Assembly (NCBI GenBank): GCA_030706745.1
Contig: JAUZNX010000020.1
Location: 1-48,488, forward strand
DNA length: 48,488 nt
Origin: Bacteroidota bacterium
Lineage (GTDB): Bacteria > Bacteroidota > Ignavibacteria > Palsa-1295
Direction of reading: 5' to 3'
Both the position numbers and the translations under genes were made by a program. Under the pieces are notes generated by a model. That model saw nothing but the letters and a program-made list of their open reading frames with translations. It searched no databases and was not told the DNA's origin. Shown here piece after piece: positions 16,638 through 23,711 of this stretch; positions within the stretch are counted from its first letter, which is position 1, and every line of letters starts with the position of its first letter.

Positions 16638-19600
16638 TTATCGAGCAACCACATGGAATTGGAATCCAAAATCGAAAAGATGCGGGGCGGGAGAGATGCT
16701 GTCCCACATGTTGACCGTAAAGACGCCCGCGGTCAAGGTACTCACGGTGATCCACCCTGGAGCCATTGCGCTTGCGATACAAGAGATTGTAGCAACACAG
16801 GCCGCATCGTCGTTCGTGAAAGTATGAAATGAGCCGTCTGCATTTTTGACGTTACCCGTCAGAATGATTTGATAGCTCCCCGTCCCGATCTTCGTAACTA
16901 CGCAGCCGATCCCATCCGCCTTTGTAGGCGCGCCAGCTATCACACTACCCCATGCGATGAGGGTGTTGTTGGCGTATATCGTCCCCATGGTCGATTGATT
17001 TGGGCCTGGGCCGGGGACACCAAGGTTTTGGGTCGCCGTCGCGGCTCCACTATCAGAGATCGAGAACGCGTTGCCCCTATTCGCCGCCGACCCGTTGCCG
17101 ATCGAGAGCAAGTCGGAAGGCGATGGACTATTGAAATGGCCGAGGGCTGTTTGCCCGTACCCGTTCGCGATTAAGCTATCACCGCCGGGTATGGCCGCGT
17201 AGATGCCTCCAACGGTGATCGTATTATTGTGACCGCCACCGATGGTCCCAAAGATGCCCCATGTCTGGTTCGAATCGCCCCCGGCAATTGTGTTGTACTG
17301 CGCAGAACTATTGAACGTTGGATGTTCTATGATATTGTATCTTCCTCCACCAATCGTAGACCAATCGCCAGCATCGTAAATTCGATTCAGTTGGCCGCCA
17401 GCGATAGTCGTATATGGACTTGCTGTTATATTCGTGCTGCCACCTCCAATCGCGCTATGATCCGAAAATACCCTATTCGTGTCGCCACCCGCAATGACGG
17501 AATGATCGGCCATGATACCAACATAATTAGACTGTCCGCCGCCGATGACCGATGCCCCAGCGTTCGCGTCTATGACATTAATATACCCGCCCGCGATCGT
17601 CGAATATCCGTTGGTATCCGGTAGAATCTTATTGGAGTACCCTCCGGAAACGACGCCACCGATGGCCTGAATCGAATCGTTCTGCCCACCTGCTATTACG
17701 GCATAACTTGCATCGTCGGTCAATATGTTTTCGCCTCCTCCGCCGATGGCGCCACCTATCGATTGTACCGTATTGTGGATGCCGCCAGAAATCGTCGATG
17801 TTTGACAGAAGGTATCGACCGTGTTTTCGATGCCCCCCGCAATGACCGAATGATAGGCCCACGGACCGATCGTATTGTTCCATCCGCCCCCGATGGCGCC
17901 ACCACTGCCAAATACTGCGTTTTTGAATCCCCCCAGGATGGATGCCGTTCCTGCATAATCGCTATCCGTTTGAATCCAATTACCCGCCCCACCAGCGATC
18001 ACGCTGCTGTTGGCAAAGGCTCCAATCTTATTGGGGGACGCAATCGAACCGCCGCTCAATATCGCCGCTCCGCTGAGTCCCGGCGCAATGGTATCCGCGC
18101 TCGAACCACCAATAATATTCGGCGAGGTCGCCCCCTCTTCGAAGCGCATGACGCGTTGGTTGCCGCCGGTTGATGTGGCGCTATTATTGACATGAATCTC
18201 GAATGCTTGTTTGTCCTGAGTTCCGATATAGTTTGGCCCCGCCGATGTGCCGACGTTCCCGCTAAGACCCCAGTAGTTGTCACTATCAACACCGCCTCCG
18301 CCGCCACCGGTGCCGGTGTCTGTAGCCCACGCTAATGATACAAACGATCCACTTACGGAATTTGCCTTCAGAACTTGTCCGGTTAATGGCAGTGTAAGCG
18401 GGAGTGTATAAACAATATTGGTGCTCTGAAGTCCGGCTTTGAACGCGGTGTAATTCGGCCACGCATACGTTCGGCTTGTGTTCGGCTCATAAAAGCGAAT
18501 CTCACGAGCCACGCTATCGACATTCCCAATCCAAAGATTCACGTTGCCCAAATAACCAATCCCCTGAAAAGCGGAGAGATCGGTAAGCAATGCGATGTTA
18601 GGAATGGTACCATCCCTACTTCCTGAGTGTAAGGAGTCATCCCCATTAAATCCGAAAGAGAAACCTCCCAATGTAAGCGAGGTACCGCCTGGAATTGCGG
18701 TTCCGATTCCGAGGGCGGTATTGTTCGCGCCGCCACTAATGGTCGAATGCCAAGAATTGGCATCGCCAATGTCAGATCCGACCCAGTTCCCCTCACCTCC
18801 AGCGACAACGTCATCGTCTCCAAATGCCTTATTATCAAGGCCGCCAGAAACGACAGCCGCGAACTCTGTCGCCTCATTCTGGGACCCGGCCGTTACTGCC
18901 GCGTTTCCACCTGATGCGCTGTTGCCCCCGCTCTGAGAAGCGGCCCACTTCGGGATGACAGTCCCGCCCACCGTGGCCGTACCACCATTTAGGAAGGGCA
19001 ACGCATTGGTCACATCTGCCAATAGATCGACGGCACTATATGATGGGGGCTTTGTTCCGTGAAGGACGGTGGTCGCTGTCCCGGTTGCATAGCCGTTAAC
19101 GACCAGAGAAGCGTCTGTGAGGGCTATGAAGTCCGTAATTCCTTGAGTTCGCGATCCTTTCTGTCTCAAGGTTGTAGCCGAACCCTTCAGCAGCAGCGTC
19201 TGAGTGGCATCGTCGAAAGCCATTTGCAGGCCGCCGCCAGCTTCAATATTAAGTGTCGTTCCCTTGCCCGTCACCTTCTGGCCGTTGACACTGATCGACC
19301 TAACGTAATCCGTCGCGAGCTTCGCTGATGTGATGGAGCTATCAGCAACATTCAGCGCCATCGGAACAGCGGTGAGCCGCGTTCGCACACCGGGCGGTGT
19401 GCCGTTAACTGCGACCGAGACCCAAAGCGATTTGTCCATAGTGGTTGCTGGCGGCAACGGTTTAGCAGCGCCTAACCCCAAATTGAACACACCTTGTGTC
19501 ACTTGAGTCACGTATTCATCCGACCAAATCTGACTGCCGCCAGTTTCGGCGGTCCAGAGCGAAACAGCAATATGGAACGACCCGTCTCCCAGCGAGCCAT

Positions 19601-19712
19601 CCGAATTCGTGATTGTGCCTTGATAGCTAATAATCGGGCCACCGCTGGACTGCGCATGGGCCGTGTGACTCAAGAACAACGAAACGAGCAATAGCACACA
19701 GAGTCTTTTCAT
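16638..19712 (-). CDS. Large secreted repeat protein with YadA-head-like Gly-Gly repeats
   Basis: The protein has 1024 residues. The signal peptide is MKRLCVLLLVSLFLSHTAHAQ. Residues ~28-180 match the N-terminal module of the left-edge protein (ISYQG.I...DGS; PMALNVADSSITSAKLATDYVRSISVNGQKVTGKG; a DDATQTLLLKGS match to ATNTLLLKS). From about residue 260 to 920 it contains irregular 14-20-residue repeats of the form xxIxGGxxNxI (AVIAGGQNDSI, TIGGGRYNII, TIAGGDSNQ). They resemble the left-handed beta-roll repeats of YadA/trimeric autotransporter heads. The last ~100 residues look like a compact fibre-tip domain. I see no sorting domain and no S74 peptidase. AGGAGG lies 8-9 bases before the ATG, an unusually strong Shine-Dalgarno for this window. 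It is divergent from an XRE regulator. Confidence 0.82.
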   Translation of the reverse strand: MKRLCVLLLVSLFLSHTAHAQSSGGPIISYQGTITNSDGSLGDGSFHIAVSLWTAETGGSQIWSDEYVTQVTQGVFNLGLGAAKPLPPATTMDKSLWVSVAVNGTPPGVRTRLTAVPMALNVADSSITSAKLATDYVRSISVNGQKVTGKGTTLNIEAGGGLQMAFDDATQTLLLKGSATTLRQKGSRTQGITDFIALTDASLVVNGYATGTATTVLHGTKPPSYSAVDLLADVTNALPFLNGGTATVGGTVIPKWAASQSGGNSASGGNAAVTAGSQNEATEFAAVVSGGLDNKAFGDDDVVAGGEGNWVGSDIGDANSWHSTISGGANNTALGIGTAIPGGTSLTLGGFSFGFNGDDSLHSGSRDGTIPNIALLTDLSAFQGIGYLGNVNLWIGNVDSVAREIRFYEPNTSRTYAWPNYTAFKAGLQSTNIVYTLPLTLPLTGQVLKANSVSGSFVSLAWATDTGTGGGGGGVDSDNYWGLSGNVGTSAGPNYIGTQDKQAFEIHVNNSATSTGGNQRVMRFEEGATSPNIIGGSSADTIAPGLSGAAILSGGSIASPNKIGAFANSSVIAGGAGNWIQTDSDYAGTASILGGFKNAVFGSGGAIGGGWNNTIGPWAYHSVIAGGIENTVDTFCQTSTISGGIHNTVQSIGGAIGGGGENILTDDASYAVIAGGQNDSIQAIGGVVSGGYSNKILPDTNGYSTIAGGYINVIDANAGASVIGGGQSNYVGIMADHSVIAGGDTNRVFSDHSAIGGGSTNITASPYTTIAGGQLNRIYDAGDWSTIGGGRYNIIEHPTFNSSAQYNTIAGGDSNQTWGIFGTIGGGHNNTITVGGIYAAIPGGDSLIANGYGQTALGHFNSPSPSDLLSIGNGSAANRGNAFSISDSGAATATQNLGVPGPGPNQSTMGTIYANNTLIAWGSVIAGAPTKADGIGCVVTKIGTGSYQIILTGNVKNADGSFHTFTNDDAACVATISCIASAMAPGWITVSTLTAGVFTVNMWDSISPAPHLFDFGFQFHVVAR

Positions 19713-19719
19713 AGGATTT

Positions 19720-19726
19720 CCTCCTA
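19720..19726 (-). promoter_or_regulatory. Strong Shine-Dalgarno of the large repeat protein
   Basis: The minus strand reads TTAGGAGGAAATCCTATG, placing AGGAGG 8-9 bases upstream of the ATG at 19712. It fixes this start. It is notable because the OmpA, GcvT and first repeat-protein genes have no such site. Confidence 0.75.
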
Positions 19727-19811
19727 ATTATTGGGTTAGAGCGTTTGACCTCCATGAGACGAACCCTTTGACAAGAACAACTCGGCAAAGAGCACCTTGT
19801 TACAGGCTTTT

Positions 19812-19826
19812 CGACAAAACTTGTCG
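19812..19826. promoter_or_regulatory. Palindrome in the divergent region: candidate XRE operator
   Basis: CGACAA-AAC-TTGTCG is a perfect 6-bp inverted repeat with a 3-base centre. It lies 100 bp upstream of the repeat-protein start and 86 bp upstream of the XRE start. The size and symmetry suit a dimeric HTH repressor; the assignment is inference. Confidence 0.4.
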
Positions 19827-19911
19827 TCAACGGTACAAAGATACAAAGAAAAGCGAGCAACTATCAATAATCTTGACATAGACTTTCGCTTCTACTGTCA
19901 TAACTTGCGGT

Positions 19912-20136
19912 GTGGCTCTCCTCGACATCGTATCGCAGAACTTAAGAGGATTCCGAATCAAACGGGGGTTTACTCAGGAAGCTCTCTCGGCGAAGGTCGG
20001 AATGGGTTCGAACCACCTTGCCCGGATTGAACGTGGAGAAGAAGGCCTTACTCTCGAACGCTGGGAGCAAATTTGCAGGGTTCTTAAGATCGAGCCTCAC
20101 GTTCTGCTGATTCCAGAGAGTTACAAGGAGCCCTAA
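19912..20136 (+). CDS. XRE-family helix-turn-helix regulator
   Basis: The protein is only 74 residues long and consists almost entirely of a Cro/C1-type HTH: LRGFRIKRGFTQEALSAKVGMGSNHLARIERGEEGLTLERWEQICRVLKI. It binds DNA and probably acts as a dimer. The start is GTG at 19912. A TTGACA hexamer at 19874-19879 could be a -35 element, but no good -10 follows. It is transcribed divergently from the 1024-residue repeat-protein gene, with a perfect palindrome (19812-19826) in the shared 199-bp region. Control of the repeat protein or of itself is a reasonable guess. No toxin gene or phage gene is nearby. Confidence 0.85.
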   Translation: MALLDIVSQNLRGFRIKRGFTQEALSAKVGMGSNHLARIERGEEGLTLERWEQICRVLKIEPHVLLIPESYKEP

Positions 20137-20334
20137 GCCTTCGGGAACTCCGGAGAATGCCTCTTGTTTATCACCTTGATGCCTGGGTACTTAATAGGCA
20201 CCAAGTGGCGTATCGAAAACCAAGTCCGGAGATGGTGTTCATTAAATGACAATTCAAAAGAGAGAGCTAAAGTATCACTTTAACTTCGGGCACCTATTTC
20301 AGGAGGCAACTGGCGGAGTTGGCTCGGAAACGGC

Positions 20335-20352
20335 CATCCGCCGCGGCGGATG
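20335..20352. repeat. Perfect 18-bp GC-rich palindrome
   Basis: The sequence CATCCGCCGCGGCGGATG equals its own reverse complement. It lies 66 bp upstream of the -7 element of the cytochrome gene. It could be an operator or a dispersed repeat. No second copy was noticed in this window. Confidence 0.6.
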
Positions 20353-20417
20353 ACTGTAAAAAGGCCGAACACAAAATGGCAAGCAGGGAATCGGATAGCA
20401 ATCCACGAAAAAAGTGC

Positions 20418-20425
20418 TATATTTG
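20418..20425 (+). promoter_or_regulatory. TAnnTTTG promoter -7 element of the cytochrome c gene
   Basis: TATATTTG is a perfect match to the Bacteroidota -7 consensus, 54 bp before the ATG at 20479. No -33 TTTG was seen at the usual spacing. Confidence 0.55.
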
Positions 20426-20478
20426 AAAACCGAATTTCCTGTGATCGTTTTGTGACATTAACCCAAAGAAGTAACTTT

Positions 20479-21189
20479 ATGAGACATCGGATTCTTCGTT
20501 TTTCAATTTTGCTCGGCCTGAGTGCCCTCGGGAGCATCGGAGTATGGAACTGCGCTCCGAAGACCACAATGAGCTCGAGTAGCAGCGACTCGACCGTTGC
20601 CGCGGCCACAGCAGAGCATGGCAAATACCTCGTGAAATCCATGGGCTGCGGTGATTGCCACACGCCGTGGGTGATGGGGCCGCAAGGTCCGGCACCCGAT
20701 ATGTCGCGCATGCTTTCGGGGCATCCAGCCGGGATGCACATCGATGGCCCAGCGAAGCTTGCTCCGCCCTGGATGTGGGGCGGCGACATGAGCATGACGG
20801 CTTTTTCGGGACCGTGGGGCGTCAGCTTTGCTGCGAATCTTACGCCGGACTCGGCGACAGGTTTAGGGACCTGGTCGCAGGACACGTTCATGGCTGCGCT
20901 TCGCATTGGCAAACACAAAGGCACAGGCCGGCCGATCTTGCCGCCCATGCCGTGGCCCTCGTTTACTAATCTGACGGATCGGGATTTGGCGAGCATCTAC
21001 ATGTTTTTGCGGACGATCCCGCCGATCACGAACCAGGTGCAGGATCCGATTCCTGGTATGATGGGGATGGGTGGCCCGCCGCCAGGGGCACCGGGTGCTC
21101 CAGGAGGGATGCAGGCGCCTGGCAGCCCCATTCCGCCACAAGGGCTTCCACCACTGCCACCGGGTGCGCCGCCGCTGCCAAAAAAATAA
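20479..21189 (+). CDS. Monoheme c-type cytochrome with a Pro/Gly-rich tail
   Basis: The protein has 236 residues with start ATG 20479 (MRHRILRFSILLGLSALGSIGVWNC). The Cys at ~25 may be a lipoprotein site, although the lipobox is not canonical. One CxxCH haem site is present (MGCGDCHTPW). Downstream, FAANLTPDSATGLGTWSQDTFMAALRIGKHKGTGRPILPPMPW and the helix TDRDLASIYMFLRTIPP are typical of the cytochrome c subunits of periplasmic dehydrogenases such as alcohol dehydrogenase. The methionine-rich middle may provide the axial ligand. The last ~45 residues (PPPGAPGAPGG...PPLPPGAPPLPKK) are low-complexity Pro/Gly, which is unusual. No dehydrogenase gene is adjacent. It is probably periplasmic or membrane-attached electron transfer. 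Confidence 0.85.
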   Translation: MRHRILRFSILLGLSALGSIGVWNCAPKTTMSSSSSDSTVAAATAEHGKYLVKSMGCGDCHTPWVMGPQGPAPDMSRMLSGHPAGMHIDGPAKLAPPWMWGGDMSMTAFSGPWGVSFAANLTPDSATGLGTWSQDTFMAALRIGKHKGTGRPILPPMPWPSFTNLTDRDLASIYMFLRTIPPITNQVQDPIPGMMGMGGPPPGAPGAPGGMQAPGSPIPPQGLPPLPPGAPPLPKK

Positions 21190-21206
21190 CGGCGGCATAC
21201 GGCGAA

Positions 21207-21257
21207 CGAATACGAGTGACGAGCGTGAACGCTGGCGCGCTCGTTACTCGTTATTCG
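21207..21257. repeat. Inverted repeat between cytochrome c and dcd
   Basis: CGAATACGAGTGACGAGCG (21207-21225) pairs with CGCTCGTTACTCGTTATTCG (21238-21257), with few mismatches and a 12-base loop. The units (GAGTGAC, GTTACTC, GTTATTC) resemble the AATTACG heptamer family. It may also terminate the cytochrome transcript. It ends four bases before the dcd start. Confidence 0.7.
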
Positions 21258-21261
21258 ACCC

Positions 21262-21819
21262 GTGATCCTAACAGACCAGCAGATTCTTCTCGCGATAGCC
21301 CAGGGCTCGATTGTGATCGAGCCGTTTCGGCGGGAGTCTCTTGGCTCCAACAGTTACGACGTGCATCTTGGCAGCACGCTTGCGGTTTATACAGCAAGGG
21401 AGCTCGATGCAAAGCTGCATAATACAGTCGAGTACTTCGAGATTCCGGAAGAAGGTTATGTTCTTCAGCCGGAGCAGCTCTATCTTGGCGTTACGGTCGA
21501 GTATACGGAAACGCACAAGCATGTCCCGTTTTTGGAAGGCAAATCGAGCGTTGGCCGGCTCGGGATTGATATTCACGCAACAGCCGGCAAAGGGGATGTC
21601 GGATTTTGCAATGCCTGGACCCTTGAAATGTCTGCGCGTCAGCCCGTGCGAATTTATGCGGGAATGCCCATCGGTCAACTCATCTATTTCGAGACTTCGG
21701 GCGAGTGCGCGGTGTCCTACAACCAAAAGCCCGATGCGAAGTATCGCCAGCGGAGCACGCGCCCGATCGAATCCATGATGTTCCGAAATTTCGATCCGAG
21801 GACAGAACGCTGGCTGTGA
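21262..21819 (+). CDS. dcd: dCTP deaminase
   Basis: The protein has 185 residues and converts dCTP to dUTP for thymidylate synthesis. Family motifs are LTDQQILLAIAQGSIVIEPF at the N-terminus, LGSNSYDVHLG, FLEGKSSVGRLGIDIHATAGKGDVGF (the nucleotide-binding RSS-like and glycine-rich region), NAWTLEM, and GQLIYFE. The trimeric dUTPase-like fold is expected. The start is GTG at 21262, supported by the family N-terminus and by the hairpin ending just before it. A following inverted repeat (21854-21882) could be its terminator or the tetR operator. Confidence 0.93.
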   Translation: MILTDQQILLAIAQGSIVIEPFRRESLGSNSYDVHLGSTLAVYTARELDAKLHNTVEYFEIPEEGYVLQPEQLYLGVTVEYTETHKHVPFLEGKSSVGRLGIDIHATAGKGDVGFCNAWTLEMSARQPVRIYAGMPIGQLIYFETSGECAVSYNQKPDAKYRQRSTRPIESMMFRNFDPRTERWL

Positions 21820-21853
21820 TGAAACCTGCGGCATAGGTCATCGTACAGGTGCC

Positions 21854-21882
21854 GGAAACCAAAGACACCTAATTCGGTTTCC
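21854..21882. promoter_or_regulatory. Inverted repeat upstream of the TetR gene: candidate operator
   Basis: GGAAACC (21854-21860) and GGTTTCC (21876-21882) are perfect 7-bp arms, 15 bp apart, ending 10 bp before the tetR ATG. The position suits autoregulation of the efflux operon. A terminator for dcd is the alternative, but there is no T-tract. Confidence 0.4.
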
Positions 21883-21892
21883 TACGCGCCAC

Positions 21893-22555
21893 ATGTCGCC
21901 AGCCGCCACTTCAACTCATCCGGACCACGCGCTTCGCGTTCGCATCGTCGATGCGGCGCGGGAGTTGTTTCTCGAACGGGGATATTCGCAGGTCTCGACA
22001 ATTGAAATTGCGGATGCGCTGGGAATGAGCAAGAAGACGCTCTACCGGGAGTTCGAGACGAAGGAGGAGATTCTCCGGGCGGTGGTGATACCGAAGCTAA
22101 AGGAATCCTCCAAGCGGATCGATGCGATCATTGCCGATCGAGCCTTGCCGTATCCGGATAAGCTCCAAGCCATTCTGGCGATCCTGGGAGTGCAGCAGCA
22201 GCGAGTTTCGCCAGTGCTCATTCGCGACGTGACGAATCACGCGCCCGAGGTCTGGCATGAAATTCAGGAGCACAAACGCGCTCGACTTAAGAAATTCGAA
22301 ACACTGCTCCGGGAGGGAATCGCGCTCGGATATTTTCGGAGCGATATTCCGAGCGAAGTCATTGTCCGAATGCATACGGCTTCGGTCGAAGCACTCATGA
22401 CGCCACAGGCTTTGGGCGAATTGCCGTGTACGTCGAGCGAGCTCTTCCAGAATATCGTCAGCGTGCTCTTCGAGGGGATTCTTCGTGAGGGCAAGCGCAA
22501 ATCATTTACCGGCAGACTGAATCGGAACAAGAAAGCAATTAGTGATAAGGGATAA
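21893..22555 (+). CDS. TetR/AcrR-family regulator of the efflux operon
   Basis: The protein has 220 residues. The N-terminal HTH is classic TetR: IVDAARELFLERGYSQVSTIEIADALGMSKKTLYREFETKEEIL. The C-terminal ligand-binding part is divergent but helical (DKLQAILAILGVQQQRVSPVLIRDVTNHAPEVWHEIQEHKR). It ends two bases before the emrA-like start and heads the operon, so local repression relieved by a pump substrate is likely. The ATG at 21893 is the first in frame, and a 7-bp inverted repeat precedes it. Confidence 0.92.
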   Translation: MSPAATSTHPDHALRVRIVDAARELFLERGYSQVSTIEIADALGMSKKTLYREFETKEEILRAVVIPKLKESSKRIDAIIADRALPYPDKLQAILAILGVQQQRVSPVLIRDVTNHAPEVWHEIQEHKRARLKKFETLLREGIALGYFRSDIPSEVIVRMHTASVEALMTPQALGELPCTSSELFQNIVSVLFEGILREGKRKSFTGRLNRNKKAISDKG

Positions 22556-22557
22556 CC

Positions 22558-23643
22558 ATGGCTGAAACTCGAGAACAAGTCACACCAGTCACCGGCGCGC
22601 AACAGAAGAATGGTACCGCTCCGAAGGTGAAAGCACCGCAGGAGGATCGGGCGGAGAAGAAAAGTCCGGTCCGCCGCGTGCTGCCATTTATTTTCGGTGC
22701 GATTATTCTCGCCGGGGCGGCATATGGCTGGCATATCATCCAATACAACAAAGTACACGCAGAGACCGACGATGCCCAGATCGACGCGGATATCAGCCCA
22801 ATCCTTCCGCGCGTTTCCGGATATGTGTCGAGTGTGGATGTTAGCGATAACCAACGGGTCGATTCGAATGCCGTACTCGTCCGTTTGGATGCGCAGGACC
22901 TGGTATTGAAGGTCAAAGCGGCCGAGGCTGCGGTTGAAAATGCACAGGCAATGGTGCGGTCCGCTGAAGCCTCCGTCTCGACGGCGCACGCGAATGCGGC
23001 AACCGCTGAGGTGAACCGCCGGAAGACGGCCGCGGATCTCGAGCGCGCTCGCGGACTTCTCGCGGGCAGTGCCATGACCCAGGAACAGTTCGATGCCGCA
23101 AAGGCGGCGGCAGAATCCGCAGAGGCGCAATTCAAGAGTGTAAACGATCAGGCGGCCGCAATCACGACTCAGGTCGCGGTTGCCGAGTCGCAAGTCAAGC
23201 AGCGCGAAGCCGATCTTGACAATGCCAAGCTACAGCTTTCGTATGCCACGATCAATGCTCCGATGGCGGGTACGATCGCCAAAAAGAATGTTCAGGTCGG
23301 AGAGTACATTCAGGCCGGACAGCCACTGATGGCGATTACGCCAGGCGACATCTGGATCACGGCGAACTTCAAGGAAACACAAGTAGCAAAGATGCATCCC
23401 GGCCAGCCGGTCGAGTTCACACTCGATTCCTACCCGGACAGTACGTTTCATGGTACGGTGCAATCGATCTCGCCGGCTACGGGAGCGAAGTTCTCGTTGC
23501 TGCCACCAGACAATGCGACGGGCAACTTTGTGAAGGTCACACAGCGCGTGCCCGTGAAGATCCTGGTCGATCGGGGTGATTATTCCAGATCACCACTGCG
23601 GCCCGGCATGAGCGTGGATGTGACGGTATCCACCAGTAAATAA
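22558..23643 (+). CDS. emrA: EmrA/HlyD-type membrane-fusion protein
   Basis: The protein has 361 residues. After a basic cytosolic N-terminus, one membrane helix lies at ~41-60 (VLPFIFGAIILAGAAYGWHII). The biotinyl-lipoyl-like half motif reads HAETDDAQIDADISPILPRVSGYVSSVDV. A long Ala-rich coiled-coil hairpin spans ~125-230. The returning half reads LSYATINAPMAGTIAKKNVQVGEYIQAGQPLMAI, then WITANFKETQVAKMHPGQPVEF, an EmrA signature. It bridges the EmrB-like pump and the TolC-like channel encoded downstream. It lies two bases after tetR. Confidence 0.94.
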   Translation: MAETREQVTPVTGAQQKNGTAPKVKAPQEDRAEKKSPVRRVLPFIFGAIILAGAAYGWHIIQYNKVHAETDDAQIDADISPILPRVSGYVSSVDVSDNQRVDSNAVLVRLDAQDLVLKVKAAEAAVENAQAMVRSAEASVSTAHANAATAEVNRRKTAADLERARGLLAGSAMTQEQFDAAKAAAESAEAQFKSVNDQAAAITTQVAVAESQVKQREADLDNAKLQLSYATINAPMAGTIAKKNVQVGEYIQAGQPLMAITPGDIWITANFKETQVAKMHPGQPVEFTLDSYPDSTFHGTVQSISPATGAKFSLLPPDNATGNFVKVTQRVPVKILVDRGDYSRSPLRPGMSVDVTVSTSK

Positions 23644-23711
23644 TCTTTAGCCGAACAATGGATTATCGAGATTCTATAGTATTCATATAATCGATCCAAT
23701 CTACAGCAATA

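Larger units (their letters stand above)
20137..20478. other. Intergenic region with two palindromes and a promoter
   Basis: No gene is visible. TTGATGCCT...AGGCACCAA (about 20176-20204) is an imperfect hairpin that may end the XRE transcript. CATCCGCCGCGGCGGATG at 20335-20352 is a perfect 18-bp palindrome. A Bacteroidota-type -7 element for the cytochrome gene lies at 20418-20425. Confidence 0.6.

Noticed and set aside
20001-20012. GGGTTCGAACCACC as a tRNA T-arm
   Set aside because: No acceptor or anticodon stem fits around it, and it lies in the XRE coding region.
19797-20030. 77-codon plus-strand open frame overlapping the XRE gene
   Set aside because: It is in another frame of the XRE gene and has no recognisable domain.
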